The translations under genes and the position numbers were made by a program. A stretch of 64,000 nt of DNA from positions 24,303-88,302 of the forward strand of contig JAFDFZ010000003.1 in the NCBI GenBank assembly GCA_019309565.1, given 5' to 3'. Shown piece after piece: positions 34,128 to 43,649 of the stretch; within the stretch, counting starts at the first letter, position 1; the number at the start of each line of letters is the position of its first letter. Below the pieces are notes generated by a model. That model ran no database searches and had not been told where the DNA came from. It saw only the letters and a program-made list of their open reading frames with translations. The DNA comes from Deltaproteobacteria bacterium (lineage in GTDB: Bacteria > Desulfobacterota > Desulfobacteria > Desulfobacterales > SURF-15).

Positions 34128-35579
34128 TCATTCCTGTTGGGCCCACGAAAGATCAGGGGTGCTTCGGTGCCATTGGGTAACCTGCTGAAATGCATGGCCC
34201 ACCCGAAGCACCGTTTCTTCCTGAAACGGTTTTCCGTAAATCATCAGCCCCACCGGAGACCCTTTATTCGTAAATCCACATGGAATAGACAACCCGCATA
34301 GGTTCAAAATATTACCGATGGAAGTGTTTCGTAAATAATCCAGGTTCCGAGCCGTATAGGTGTCCATGTCCGCATCGATTTCATCCACCTGAAGAGCAGG
34401 GATACGAGTTGTTGGAACAAGCAGCGCATCAATGTCTTTTAAGGTTTCAAGCGCTTCTGCCCGCAGACGCTTCCATTCCATTCTATTGAGCAAATAATCG
34501 GATGCGAGAGCATCCTTTCCCTTTATCATACGAGCCGCAACGATCGGGTCCAGCTTCTCGTAATGTTCATCCAACAACTGTTGGTTGTTCGTGTAAGCTT
34601 CGGCAACAATGATCATCCCCCGTCGATTCAACTGCCAGGCAGCTTCTGCTTCCGGCAAATCTATGCTGTCAACGTATGCACCCAGGTTCTGAAACACGTT
34701 GCCACATTCCCGGACCGCCTTTTCAATCTCCGAGTCCACATCATCCCAGAAAACCCTTTCGGCAAACGCCAGTCTCAACCCTCGGACCCCCCTGTTCAAG
34801 CCGTTAAGCACGTCATGGACAGAAACGTTCCAGGTGGAATCATCTTTAAAATCAATACCCTGTAAAACATTATAGACCAAGGCGGCGTCTTCTACAGACC
34901 TTGTCATGGGACCTACCGAGTCCATGCTTCCGCTTAATGGATAGACACCGGTTCTGCCGATTCTTCCTACAGTTGTCTTAAGCCCTGTTATGCCGCACAG
35001 CGCCGCCGGTATGCGAACCGATCCTCCGGTATCACTTCCCAGTGCCATTGGTACCATCCCGGCTGCCACCGCAACCGCAGAACCACTGCTTGAACCGCCG
35101 GGGACATGCGGGGTGTTATGCCAGGGATTCTTTGGAGTTCCATGGTCGTGATTGATCCCAATCCCGCTGTAGGCAAGCTGAACCGTGTTGGTCTTTCCCA
35201 GAAAAATCATCCCGGTCTGAGCCAGCTTGCGGATGGCAACGGCATCTTCAGTGGCAATATTGTTTTCCAAAAGACGTGTTCCGGCAGATGTGGGGATACC
35301 CCTCACATCGAAAAGATCTTTGGCCGCATAGGGGATCCCCTGTAAAGGTCCCAAATCCTGTCCTGCCCGCAGAGCTGCTTCCATGGCCCTGGCCTCTCCC
35401 ATGGCACGTTCCCGACATACCATCCGGAAAGCGTTCAGGCTTTCATCCAGAGACTCGATACGTTCAAGGCAATGGGCGGTAAGCTCCACGGGGGAAAGCT
35501 TACCATCACGGATGTTTTGTGAAAGCTCTGAAATCGTCATGTAATGAAAGGGAGAATGGTTCACTGAGTGTACCCCCAT
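34128..35579 (-). CDS. Amidase-signature hydrolase (GatA-like)
   Basis: 483 residues. The Ser-cisSer-Lys triad is present: Lys in YAAKDLFDV, Ser in [15 protein letters not shown], Ser in [16 protein letters not shown]. Full amidase-signature length. No gatB or gatC lies nearby and a second amidase-type use (hydrolysis of small amides) is as likely as tRNA amidation. The start is uncertain: the ATG at 35579 has no ribosome site, while a GTG 18 bases downstream follows a G-rich stretch. Confidence 0.85.
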   Translation of the reverse strand: MGVHSVNHSPFHYMTISELSQNIRDGKLSPVELTAHCLERIESLDESLNAFRMVCRERAMGEARAMEAALRAGQDLGPLQGIPYAAKDLFDVRGIPTSAGTRLLENNIATEDAVAIRKLAQTGMIFLGKTNTVQLAYSGIGINHDHGTPKNPWHNTPHVPGGSSSGSAVAVAAGMVPMALGSDTGGSVRIPAALCGITGLKTTVGRIGRTGVYPLSGSMDSVGPMTRSVEDAALVYNVLQGIDFKDDSTWNVSVHDVLNGLNRGVRGLRLAFAERVFWDDVDSEIEKAVRECGNVFQNLGAYVDSIDLPEAEAAWQLNRRGMIIVAEAYTNNQQLLDEHYEKLDPIVAARMIKGKDALASDYLLNRMEWKRLRAEALETLKDIDALLVPTTRIPALQVDEIDADMDTYTARNLDYLRNTSIGNILNLCGLSIPCGFTNKGSPVGLMIYGKPFQEETVLRVGHAFQQVTQWHRSTPDLSWAQQE

Positions 35580-36026
35580 AAAAAATAGTGAACTAAAGTT
35601 TGAAGTGCCCTAAAGTGCCTAAAGTTAAGGAATTTGATCTATTTTTGAAATAAAAAAGCGAAGCGACACGTAATTTTATGCACTTTAGCTCACTTACAAC
35701 TGAATTCTTATTTCAAGTATCCTTAACGGGTGCACTTTTTCGGATTGAAGTATCACAAAGAGCGCAGAATCTCAATTTGCTGCAACAATTGTTTTTTGAG
35801 ATGACAAAAGTATCGGATTTTGTCAATAGATCTCCACCAGTTATTTCATTCAAGGTAACATTTTAGCCATTATTTTGGGGTTTTTCACGAAGGAAAAAGG
35901 CCATCTCCCCGGTGGAGGGACACTTTCCAAAAAGCAAGATTGATACCATTTAATTAATCATACAGCCCCTCAGCTCAGCGGAAAGGGGAATCAACATTGA
36001 CAAAACGGCAAAAGATGTTTAATGAT
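35580..36026. other. Intergenic region with CTAAAGT-type simple repeats
   Basis: From about 35592 to 35626 the motif CTAAAGT appears three times (CTAAAGTTT, CCTAAAGTG, CCTAAAGTT), reading like a decayed tandem repeat. The rest, to 36026, is AT-rich and shows no gene with a ribosome site. Confidence 0.45.
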
Positions 36027-36035
36027 TGGTATAAT
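36027..36035 (+). promoter_or_regulatory. Extended -10 promoter upstream of the inositol operon
   Basis: TGGTATAAT: perfect TATAAT at 36030-36035 with the extended -10 TG dinucleotide. A TTGACA occurs further upstream but at too long a spacing. Transcription would start near 36042 and include the 27-residue leader frame. Confidence 0.5.
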
Positions 36036-36095
36036 TTTATAAGAAGATGTTAACAAGATTTTTTGGGGCGCGACTCCATGGAGGTGGAGGTAATA

Positions 36096-36179
36096 ATGAA
36101 TGATAATCATAAAAAAAACATAGGCGTTCTAAACGTTCCTCTTAACCCGTTCATTCCAGATCATCCAATACCACTTTAA
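36096..36179 (+). CDS. Possible 27-residue leader peptide
   Basis: Frame beginning MNDNHKKNIGVLNVPL and ending at TAA 36177-36179. A very strong ribosome site (GGAGGTGGAGGTAATA) precedes the ATG, stronger than before most genes here. Eleven bases after the stop begins a stem (36191-36197 with 36224-36230) followed by a T-rich run. No hydrophobic segment. It could be a leader peptide for attenuation of the inositol operon 229 bases downstream, or a real small protein. Confidence 0.45.
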   Translation: MNDNHKKNIGVLNVPLNPFIPDHPIPL

Positions 36180-36190
36180 CACACCAAGCC

Positions 36191-36236
36191 AAAGCCGTTC
36201 TGGTCTGTCTTCAACAAAAGAGCCGGCTTTTCTTTT
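36191..36236 (+). terminator. Possible attenuator/terminator before ino1
   Basis: AAAGCCG (36191-36197) pairs with CGGCTTT (36224-36230), followed by TCTTTT. The loop is long (26 bases) so stability is modest. Confidence 0.4.
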
Positions 36237-36407
36237 ACCGATATTTAATTATTTAATATAAACGGGGGAAGGAAAGAATCTAAGTAATTCGAACCAATCA
36301 TAGGAACTGAACGTTAAGCACAGGTAAACTTCAGCAATCTCAGCCGAATTCGGTTTCGGTTTAATCTGTTTCTCGTACTAACTAAATAAGATGGAGGTGG
36401 AATAGCT

Positions 36408-37550
36408 ATGAATAATATCAGGATTGCTATTGCAGGAGTTGGTAATTGTGCCAGTTCTTTAATCCAGGGTATCCACTATTATCGGAAAAAGAATCCAGAG
36501 AATGCCATTGGATTGATGCATTGGGAAATTGGCGGGTATCGTCCATATGATATTGAAGTAGTTGCCGCGTTTGACATTGATAAGCGAAAAGTAGGCAAAG
36601 ATGTGAACGAAGCCATTTTTTCCCTGCCTAATTGCACAACGGTTTTCTGTTCTGATTTAGCTCCATCTGGTGTCAGGGTCCAAATGGGACGTATTTTGGA
36701 CGGTGTGTCGGAACATATGGCGGAATTTGAGGACAAGTATACGTTCATTCCGGCGGATCATTCGGAACCAGACAAGCATACCGTGGTAAATACGCTTAAA
36801 GAGACGGGGGCAGAGATCCTGCTCAACTACATGCCGGTGGGATCTGAGCGGGCGGCAAAGTTTTACGCAGAATGCGCTCTTGAAGCGGGGGTTGCGTTTA
36901 TCAACAACATTCCTGTGTTTATTGCAAGCAACCCGGAATGGGCCAGTAGGTTTGAAGAAAAAAACGTTCCAATTATCGGCGATGACATCAAGTCTCAACT
37001 GGGTGCCACCATAACCCACCGCGTATTGACCGATCTTTTCAAAAAGCGGGGAGTTAAGATCGAACGGACATATCAGCTCAACACGGGTGGAAATACCGAT
37101 TTTCTGAACATGTTAAATCGGCACCGGCTTTTTTCAAAAAAGAAATCGAAAACAGAAGCTGTCCAGTCCGTTGCTGCACGGCGTTTAAAGAACGAGAACA
37201 TACATATTGGTCCCAGTGACTGGGTGCCCTGGCAGAAGGATAACAAGGTATGCTTTATTCGAATGGAAGGCAAGCTGTTCGGCGATGTCCCCATGGATCT
37301 TGAGCTTCGCCTGTCAGTAGAAGATTCCCCGAACTCAGCCGGAGTGGCTATCGACTCACTCAGATGTGCAAAGCTGGCTCTGGAACGCGGACAAGGTGGA
37401 GTTCTAGAAGCACCGTCCGCCTATTTTTGTAAGCATCCGCCTCGGCAATTTACAGATGATGAGGCATATCGAATGACCGAGGCATTCATTATGAAGCAAC
37501 CGGATAAGATTCATGAAATGTCTGATTATCGCCGCAGGCAGAGGAACTAG
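36408..37550 (+). CDS. ino1: myo-Inositol-1-phosphate synthase
   Basis: 380 residues, ribosome site GATGGAGGTGGAATAGCT. Converts glucose-6-phosphate to inositol phosphate with tightly bound NAD. Short prokaryotic type: NAD site [40 protein letters not shown], catalytic-region [15 protein letters not shown] and the [16 protein letters not shown] stretch. The stop overlaps the next gene by 38 bases, so expression of the two is coupled. Inositol phosphate is the precursor for inositol phospholipids, mycothiol-like thiols or di-inositol-phosphate solutes. Confidence 0.93.
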   Translation: MNNIRIAIAGVGNCASSLIQGIHYYRKKNPENAIGLMHWEIGGYRPYDIEVVAAFDIDKRKVGKDVNEAIFSLPNCTTVFCSDLAPSGVRVQMGRILDGVSEHMAEFEDKYTFIPADHSEPDKHTVVNTLKETGAEILLNYMPVGSERAAKFYAECALEAGVAFINNIPVFIASNPEWASRFEEKNVPIIGDDIKSQLGATITHRVLTDLFKKRGVKIERTYQLNTGGNTDFLNMLNRHRLFSKKKSKTEAVQSVAARRLKNENIHIGPSDWVPWQKDNKVCFIRMEGKLFGDVPMDLELRLSVEDSPNSAGVAIDSLRCAKLALERGQGGVLEAPSAYFCKHPPRQFTDDEAYRMTEAFIMKQPDKIHEMSDYRRRQRN

Positions 37551-38850
37551 GTTAGAACAAGCTGGCATAAGTAAACCCCTTATTCCGGTACTCGGTATAC
37601 CGATCATCGAACGGATCATTCGAGCAGCGACCGTTGCCGGCATCAGGGAATTTTATGTCGTTTCAGGGTACAACCGGGCTGAGCTGAGGCAGTTTCTCGA
37701 CAGAGTTGCGGGAAAACTTCAAATCGCCATCACCCACATTACAAATGAGCATTGGGAAAAGGGAAACGGTTTGTCCGTTTTAGTTGCCCAGGATTATATT
37801 GCTGAAAATTTCTTACTCATGATGGGCGACCATTTGGTAGATCCATCGCTGCTTGAAAATTTGAAGAAATATCCGTTATCCGACGGCGAGATTGCTCTCG
37901 CCGTCGATCGGAATCTGAATACACCACTGGTGGATATGAATGACGTTACGAAAGTTAAGACGGCAGATGGGAAAGTGACCGCTATTGGAAAGGATCTTAA
38001 AGAATTCAATGGATTTGATACCGGTGTTTTCCTGTGTTCGCCGGTGATCTTCGACGCACTGGCTCGGAGTATCTCCCAGGACAAAGATGATTCCCTTTCA
38101 GGTGGAATCAGAAACCTTGCCGCCGAAGGAAAGGTCCGTGTCTATGATGTCGAAGATACCTTCTGGATCGATATCGACGACCAAAATGGTTTAAAAAAGG
38201 CTGAAAATGCATTAATTCAACAGGTTACCGGAAAATTTAACGACGGCCCCGTCTCCAGGTATATTAATCGACCATTGTCCCTGAGGCTCTCAAGACGCCT
38301 GGCAAAATTCACGATAAGCCCTAATCAGATTTCAGGCCTATCATTTTTATTCTCTATGTTAGCTGCCGGGCTTTTTTCCCTTGGAGGCTATATGAGCCTG
38401 CTGACCGGTGGATTTTTAGCTCAGGTTGCATCCATAATAGACGGTTGTGACGGAGAAATCGCCCGGTTGAAATGCTTGGAGAGCCCCTTTGGAGGCTGGT
38501 TCGATGCGGTTTTGGATAGATATGCAGATGCTTTCATGCTGCTTGGGCTTACCTGGCATGCCTATCTCTTATATTCTAAACCTGCCGTATTTCTCATTGG
38601 GTTTATGGCCATAATTGGATCCTTCATGGTAAGTTACACCGCCGATAAATACGATGGCCGCATGCAACACAGTGCTAAAGGCCACATCCGCATCGGACGG
38701 GATATCAGGGTTTTTTTGATATTTCTTGGCTCTTTGCTCAATCAGGTTTTTTGGACACTTACAGTGGTTGCAACTGTTATGAATATAGAAACCGTAAGAA
38801 GAATCTATGTCTGTCGAACCGAAGCGGGAAATAGACCGGTTAAAAAATGA
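37513..38850 (+). CDS. Bifunctional inositol-phosphate cytidylyltransferase / CDP-alcohol phosphatidyltransferase
   Basis: 445 residues. Residues 1-~235 are a nucleotidyltransferase: [46 protein letters not shown]. Residues ~250-445 are a membrane CDP-alcohol transferase with the signature DG-x2-AR-x8-G-x3-D-x3-D seen as [16 protein letters not shown] plus [11 protein letters not shown], with several hydrophobic segments. This is the layout of archaeal and thermophile IPCT/DIPP synthase, which makes di-myo-inositol-phosphate phosphate. In this organism the product may instead be an inositol phospholipid headgroup. The start overlaps ino1. Confidence 0.88.
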   Translation: MKCLIIAAGRGTRLEQAGISKPLIPVLGIPIIERIIRAATVAGIREFYVVSGYNRAELRQFLDRVAGKLQIAITHITNEHWEKGNGLSVLVAQDYIAENFLLMMGDHLVDPSLLENLKKYPLSDGEIALAVDRNLNTPLVDMNDVTKVKTADGKVTAIGKDLKEFNGFDTGVFLCSPVIFDALARSISQDKDDSLSGGIRNLAAEGKVRVYDVEDTFWIDIDDQNGLKKAENALIQQVTGKFNDGPVSRYINRPLSLRLSRRLAKFTISPNQISGLSFLFSMLAAGLFSLGGYMSLLTGGFLAQVASIIDGCDGEIARLKCLESPFGGWFDAVLDRYADAFMLLGLTWHAYLLYSKPAVFLIGFMAIIGSFMVSYTADKYDGRMQHSAKGHIRIGRDIRVFLIFLGSLLNQVFWTLTVVATVMNIETVRRIYVCRTEAGNRPVKK

Positions 38851-39385
38851 AATATTAAGCATTATCTCAAGATCAAAAGTACCAGAAGATCTAGCCCATG
38901 CACACAATACACTTGAATGGTTGTTTCGATTAAAACCCGATGCGGATAAGGTGCTGCAGATTTGTGCTGTAGGACATGATATCGAAAGGGCGATCGACAA
39001 TAGAAGGGTAAGGCGAGAGGACTACCTGGATTATGATGCATTTAAGGATGCTCATGCAAAGAACAGTGCGCTTGTGCTGAGAGAGATCATGCAGAATTAT
39101 CCTTTAAAAAAGGATTTTATGAACGAGGTTTTCACTATCGTATCCCGTCATGAGACCGGTGGTGATGTACGCTCTGATTTAATACGGGATGCCGATGCGC
39201 TTTCATTTTTTGATGTCAATCTCCCGCTTTTCCTTCGGCGTGAGGGATGGGAAAAGACTCTAAGCCGGTGTCTGTGGGGATATAAGAGAATATCCGAAAC
39301 AAAAAGACCCTTGGTGCTCAAGTTTGTGCATCATGATGATAAAATCAATAAGCTGATACAATATGTGACCAAAGAAGATCAATGA
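38807..39385 (+). CDS. DUF4202/HD-like predicted metal-dependent phosphohydrolase
   Basis: 192 residues. Histidine/aspartate pattern of an HD-type helical fold: AHAHNTLEWLFRLKPDADKV, AVGHDIERA with the HD pair, VSRHETGGD and IRDADALSFFDVNLP. I recognise this as DUF4202-like, function not established. It overlaps the transferase gene by 44 bases and the next gene by four (ATGA), so it is firmly in the inositol operon. A phosphatase step removing phosphate from the inositol product would complete the pathway; that is inference from context. Confidence 0.75.
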   Translation: MSVEPKREIDRLKNEILSIISRSKVPEDLAHAHNTLEWLFRLKPDADKVLQICAVGHDIERAIDNRRVRREDYLDYDAFKDAHAKNSALVLREIMQNYPLKKDFMNEVFTIVSRHETGGDVRSDLIRDADALSFFDVNLPLFLRREGWEKTLSRCLWGYKRISETKRPLVLKFVHHDDKINKLIQYVTKEDQ

Positions 39386-40557
39386 AGCAATTTAACGAGA
39401 TAGACTATACGAATATCGGGGCTAAAAGAGTCGGGATTGGCGTTCTAGGGTATGGTTTCATGGGCAAGGTTCATTCAAATGCATATTTAAAGATGCCTTA
39501 TACTTACACTGATCCACCTGCACATCCTGTACTTATTGCCATGTGCGGCAGAGACGCTGGAAAAGTCAAAGATTCCGCCATGAGGTTTGGCTATAAGGGG
39601 TACTACACGGACTGGCAGCATTTGGTGGAAGATCCCAGGATAGATATTTTTGATAATTGCGCCAATGATTATCTGCACTTTGAACCTACGCTTGCAGCGA
39701 TAAAAGCGGGCAAGCATGTCGTGTGTGAAAAACCCCTGGCAAAAACAGTAAAAGAGGCAAAGCAACTGGTCAAAGCGGCAGGTGAAGCCGGTGTCAAACA
39801 TATGACCTGTTTCAACTATCGGTTTCTTCCGGCTGTCAGATTGGCGAAAGACATCATTGAACGGGGAAGAATAGGTACGATCTATCAGTTTCGAGGTCGG
39901 TATCTGCAACACTCAGGACACAACCCGGATGAAATGCTGGAAAATGTAAAGTACGCCACAGTCAAAGGCTCCGGCATTATGCTTGGACTTGGAAGTCATG
40001 TGATCGACATGGCCCGGTTTCTGATAGGCGACATAAAATCGGTCTGCGGGTTATCCAAAACGTTTGTGAAGACAAGAAAAACGATGTCGGGAAAAAACCA
40101 CCATGTGGAAGTGGATGAAGCCAATGTAGCAGTGGTGGAATTTGAAAACGAAGCCATTGGAACAATTGAAAGTTCTGGTGTCAGCACGGGACACAAGAAC
40201 CAGAATACATGGGAGATCAATGGGTCAAAAGGCAGTCTTATGTTTGATCTTGAGGATCTGAACCATCTTTACGTGTACCTGGAAGATGAGCAGAATGAAG
40301 ATGTAAGAGGGTTTACGAAAATCTCCGTGACCGAGCCTTCTCATCCAAACCCATGTCTTATTCTTCCCCGGGGACACAATGCGGGCTGGGAGTATGGACA
40401 TGTCCATGCGTTAAGCCATTTTGTTAATTGTGTCTTGAATGACCTTCCAGTTGCCCCATACGGCGCGACCTTTGAGGATGGATACCGCGTTCAGGTAATC
40501 ATGGAAAGATTAAAGGAATCTTCTGAAACGGGCAGGCGAATCCAACTGACATTTTAG
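39382..40557 (+). CDS. Gfo/Idh/MocA-family oxidoreductase
   Basis: 391 residues. NAD(P)-binding N-terminus VGIGVLGYGFMGKVHSNAYL, the catalytic-lysine motif GKHVVCEKPLAKTVKEAKQL, and the C-terminal beta-sheet domain with LGSHVIDMARFLIGD. Family members oxidise sugars and inositols. Last gene of the four-gene overlapped operon, followed by a terminator. It may oxidise or epimerise inositol or a sugar attached to the product; the exact substrate is unknown. Confidence 0.87.
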   Translation: MKQFNEIDYTNIGAKRVGIGVLGYGFMGKVHSNAYLKMPYTYTDPPAHPVLIAMCGRDAGKVKDSAMRFGYKGYYTDWQHLVEDPRIDIFDNCANDYLHFEPTLAAIKAGKHVVCEKPLAKTVKEAKQLVKAAGEAGVKHMTCFNYRFLPAVRLAKDIIERGRIGTIYQFRGRYLQHSGHNPDEMLENVKYATVKGSGIMLGLGSHVIDMARFLIGDIKSVCGLSKTFVKTRKTMSGKNHHVEVDEANVAVVEFENEAIGTIESSGVSTGHKNQNTWEINGSKGSLMFDLEDLNHLYVYLEDEQNEDVRGFTKISVTEPSHPNPCLILPRGHNAGWEYGHVHALSHFVNCVLNDLPVAPYGATFEDGYRVQVIMERLKESSETGRRIQLTF

Positions 40558-40570
40558 TTGCCAGCCCTTT

Positions 40571-40618
40571 AAAAGCTAAAAAGGGGCCTGGATGTCCCAC
40601 ACCCCTTTTTAGCTTTTT
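40571..40618 (+). terminator. Strong terminator after the inositol operon
   Basis: AAAAGCTAAAAAGGGG at 40571-40586 and its exact complement at 40602-40617 form a 16-bp stem with a 15-base loop, ending in a T-rich arm. It probably works in both directions, also ending the small minus-strand gene at 40638. Confidence 0.75.
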
Positions 40619-40637
40619 AGTTGATAATTTCGGTTTG

Positions 40638-40748
40638 CTACTTTTTCTTGTGAATACTGCAGAACTTTGATCTGCCGCTTGATGTGTTTTTGCACCTTTT
40701 GCCTTCTTTGGTTTTTGCAGCACATCTTAGTTTCTTTACCTTTGCCAT
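40638..40748 (-). CDS. Tiny zinc-binding protein, 36 residues (CxxxT..G..C..H type)
   Basis: ATG at 40748 with a near-perfect ribosome site (AAAGGAGAGAAAAG). The product starts MAKVKKLRCAAKTKEGKRC and ends SGRSKFCSIHKKK. The spacing C-AAKTKEG-xxC...G-xxxFC-xxH is a recognisable small zinc-finger pattern (DUF5763-like) found as a stand-alone protein or attached to phage and plasmid proteins. Very basic (many Lys/Arg), so nucleic-acid binding is plausible. It is followed by a bidirectional terminator. Confidence 0.7.
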   Translation of the reverse strand: MAKVKKLRCAAKTKEGKRCKNTSSGRSKFCSIHKKK

Positions 40749-40834
40749 CTTTTCTCTCCTTTCTATGTGTGCTTTAGGTATTTTAGCGCCCGCCCTATTT
40801 CTTCGACAGTTATTATCGAGAACTTTAGTACTTT

Positions 40835-41614
40835 TTACGTATGTTCGCCTATATGTGAAAGCCTATCACAGCCTCCTGCCGGGGAAAGCTTGACGGAACA
40901 ATAGACGATCTGCATGGTTAATCCAAATGCATCCTTTTCAGGCGCTTCAGGAAGTGTGCAAAGGTTTGCCTCGGCCATAAATCCGGTTGCTGCAAGAATC
41001 AATGCATCCAGTACATCATCCCCTGCAACATCTTTGTTGAAGTGCTTGCTCAAAGCCTCCTTGAGGACGGATTCCGACCATGGCAGAAGTGATTTCAAAA
41101 GGCGTGATCTTTCGGCAAAGCCTTGTTTTGACTTTTTTGGGTACATCATGCTCCTGCCGTCGTTCATTGCCCAGAAACATACTTCAGGATGACTTTCTCT
41201 TATGCAATGATGCGCTTCTGAATATTGCCTGAGAAATTTGTCCATTTCACGGATTTTCGGCACGATCCCCCAGGCCTGCAGGCTGATTTTCCTACCCGTG
41301 ATACCCATGTTGATCTCACAGGCCTCTTCATAACAAGACGCATTTAGTGCCTCGCGGCAGGGAGGAGCAAATATGCTTGACCGGCGCTTCGGCCCTAAAA
41401 TCCTGCGTGCTTCGGTATCACACTTGCGGTTTTGCCTTTCTTTTGAAGGAAGGCCAATCGGAATATCAACAAGGATAAGGGATTTCCCGTCTCCGTATTC
41501 AACCCACAAATCTTCCAAGCTGGGAAAAATATTAAAGTCGATACCCCCTTCAGGCACTAGGCAAGCAGAAAACCAGCCGGCTTTGCATCCGTCAACGCCG
41601 ATGTATCGATCCAT
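40835..41614 (-). CDS. DUF429 family protein (RNase H-fold, putative nuclease)
   Basis: 259 residues. N-terminus DRYIGVDGCKAGWFSACLVP, then ILVDIPIGLP with SKERQNRKCDTEARRILGPK, the family's conserved block, and the later ESHPEVCFWAMND and VLDALILAATGFMAE. Acidic residues of an RNase H-like fold are in place (VDGC, VDIPIGL, ESHPE, DALIL). Function is not established. A GAAGGAT sits upstream of the ATG. Confidence 0.8.
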   Translation of the reverse strand: MDRYIGVDGCKAGWFSACLVPEGGIDFNIFPSLEDLWVEYGDGKSLILVDIPIGLPSKERQNRKCDTEARRILGPKRRSSIFAPPCREALNASCYEEACEINMGITGRKISLQAWGIVPKIREMDKFLRQYSEAHHCIRESHPEVCFWAMNDGRSMMYPKKSKQGFAERSRLLKSLLPWSESVLKEALSKHFNKDVAGDDVLDALILAATGFMAEANLCTLPEAPEKDAFGLTMQIVYCSVKLSPAGGCDRLSHIGEHT

Positions 41615-41722
41615 TTTAAGATATCCTTCTTTTGAAGACCCCTGAACCTCCCCTGCGGATTGCCGCAGACTCGGAATCTACGCTGTGCTTGATGATTCGT
41701 GCTCGATACCGATTCAGATCTT

Positions 41723-42085
41723 TCAGATCTCTTCCCGTTCTGTACACACCGCCCGGTGGAAGTTTTTGTCCCCTGAAAGATTTTCATCGCTCAGAACTCC
41801 CTGATAAATCAAAGGCGCCTCATTTTTCATGGCTTCTATGGTGCGTTTGAACCGCTGTTCGTATGTGCCTTGCCGCAAATCCAAAAATTCGCCTAATCGG
41901 GATACAACGCTTTCCTCATGTGCAAGGCCACGCTCCCATAAAAGCCGGACAAAGGGATTGGTTTCTTCTATTTTTTCATCCTGAGGGCCGTAAACATCCC
42001 TACAGACCCGATGCGGGCACTGTATGTAGTCATACAGTCTTGAAGCAGTGATGTATAACGGCATTGCATTTTTCTTTTCGCTCAT
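41723..42085 (-). pseudogene. Truncated N-terminus of a TM0106-type RecB-like nuclease
   Basis: Residues 1-98 read as the N-terminus of a RecB-family nuclease-like protein: YITASRLYDYIQCPHRVCRD, VYGPQDEKIEETNPFVRLLW, ERFKRTIEAMKNEAPLIYQG. At about GVL the similarity ends and the frame closes after GDKNFHRAVCTEREEI. Relatives are several hundred residues longer with a C-terminal RecB nuclease core, absent here; the next gene starts soon after. So this is a 3'-truncated remnant. Confidence 0.7.
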
Positions 42086-42280
42086 GGGTAAATCCTTAAA
42101 ATTATCGGGCTCTAAGAAAACGGGGCCTTTCAGGTGTGGAATATATGCGATATGTACAAGTTTTTCAAGTTTTATCTTATAGTTACATAATCGAACAAGA
42201 TGCCTGAAGCCGGAAACAAAACGGGTGCCTGCCCCCCATGCATCCGATTCTCAGGAAATGCCGAACTCTGCGGCTTCCAA

Positions 42281-42309
42281 TTGACATGTCATTGGAATTT
42301 TTCTATACT
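42281..42309 (+). promoter_or_regulatory. Sigma-70 promoter for the aspartate aminotransferase gene
   Basis: TTGACA, exactly 17 bases, then TATACT. Transcription would start near 42316, about 50 bases before the ATG at 42367. Confidence 0.7.
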
Positions 42310-42366
42310 ACCCTAAAATTATATGACAATCATCACGCATGCCACCCGTAACCAGGGAGGAGGGAA

Positions 42367-43614
42367 ATGTATTTTGCCGACAGAATGAACCGATTGGGAA
42401 CCGAGAAGGCTTTCGAGGTGGGGATGGAGGTAGACAACTTAAGAAGGCAGGGAAAGGACATCATCAGTTTCGGAGCCGGAGAGCCTGACTTTAATTCACC
42501 CGAGCATGTGAAGGCGGCGGGAACCGAAGCCATAAACAACAATGACACCCACTATACGGTTTCCAGCGGCACGCTTGAGTTCAGGCAATCTGTGGCAGAT
42601 CATATCGCCGAAACAAGGGGAGCAAAGATAGACCCCGAAGAAGTCATAGCAACGCCAGGGGCAAAGTCAATTATCTGTTATTCTGTTGCTAGTTGCGTAA
42701 ACCCGGGAGATGAAGTTATTTATCCCAATCCCGGTTATCCCATCTATCCTTCGATGATAAACTTTTTCGGGGCAACCGCCGTGCCGTTGCCTTTGCTTGA
42801 AGAGATGGAGTTTCGCTTCAGCATAGATGATTTGAAAAGCAGGATTACAGGTAAAACCAGAATGCTCATCATAAACAGTCCTCAAAACCCTACCGGCAGC
42901 AAGCTGACCAAACAGGACTTAGAGGAAATCGCAGAACTGGCCGTAAAGCATGACCTGTGGGTTTTAAGCGATGAGATCTATGGAAGAATCAATTACGATG
43001 CAAAACCCGGGGTTGTTGAGAGCATATTTGCAGAACCCGGTATGAGGGAAAGAACCATCATTCTTGACGGGCATTCCAAGATCTATGCGATGACCGGCTG
43101 GAGACTTGGGTATGCCGTGATCTGCAACAAGGAATTGATGGAGCATTTCACCAGATTGGTTATCAATTTCAACGCATGTGTTTCAGGGTTCACGCTTAAA
43201 GCAGGACAAGCAGCCCTGACGGGCTCTCAAAAATCAAGTGAAAACATGGTGAACGAATTCAGAGCAAGAAGGGACCTTATCGTAGATGGATTGAATTCGA
43301 TCCCTGGAGTTAAATGCCACAGACCCCATGGCGCCTTTTACGTATTTCCGAACGTTACAGAGTGCTGCCGGATGCGCGGGTTTAAAGATGCTCTTGATCT
43401 TCAGAAATACCTGCTCTACGAAGGAGGGATAGCGGTTTTGGCAAGGATTTTTTTCGGAGAGAAAAACGCGGAAGAAAAGCAAGAATATATCCGGCTTTCC
43501 TATGCAACCTCAAGAGAGCTCATCACCCAGGGCCTTAAGAGAATGAAGCATGCGCTTGAAGACGAAGAAAAGATACGCAACTGGCTTAAATCGACTTCAA
43601 CGCCGGGCTCATAA
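42367..43614 (+). CDS. Aspartate aminotransferase-like PLP enzyme (class I)
   Basis: 415 residues, ribosome site GGGAGGAGGGAA. Class I fold: GEPDFNSPEHVKAAGTEAIN, YPNPGYPIYPSMI, NSPQNPTGSKL, the PLP Asp/Tyr in LSDEIYGRINYD and the PLP lysine in DGHSKIYAMTGWRLGY. Resembles subgroup I-gamma aspartate or broad-specificity aminotransferases. Cytoplasmic amino-acid metabolism. It stands alone on its strand, with its own promoter. Confidence 0.9.
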   Translation: MYFADRMNRLGTEKAFEVGMEVDNLRRQGKDIISFGAGEPDFNSPEHVKAAGTEAINNNDTHYTVSSGTLEFRQSVADHIAETRGAKIDPEEVIATPGAKSIICYSVASCVNPGDEVIYPNPGYPIYPSMINFFGATAVPLPLLEEMEFRFSIDDLKSRITGKTRMLIINSPQNPTGSKLTKQDLEEIAELAVKHDLWVLSDEIYGRINYDAKPGVVESIFAEPGMRERTIILDGHSKIYAMTGWRLGYAVICNKELMEHFTRLVINFNACVSGFTLKAGQAALTGSQKSSENMVNEFRARRDLIVDGLNSIPGVKCHRPHGAFYVFPNVTECCRMRGFKDALDLQKYLLYEGGIAVLARIFFGEKNAEEKQEYIRLSYATSRELITQGLKRMKHALEDEEKIRNWLKSTSTPGS

Positions 43615-43649
43615 TCTGGTGTCTTTCCGCAGGATTTACTTCAACCCGC

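Noticed and set aside
35592..35626. CRISPR-like repeats
   Set aside because: The CTAAAGT units are very short and irregular, with no spacers. No CRISPR array was found in the window.
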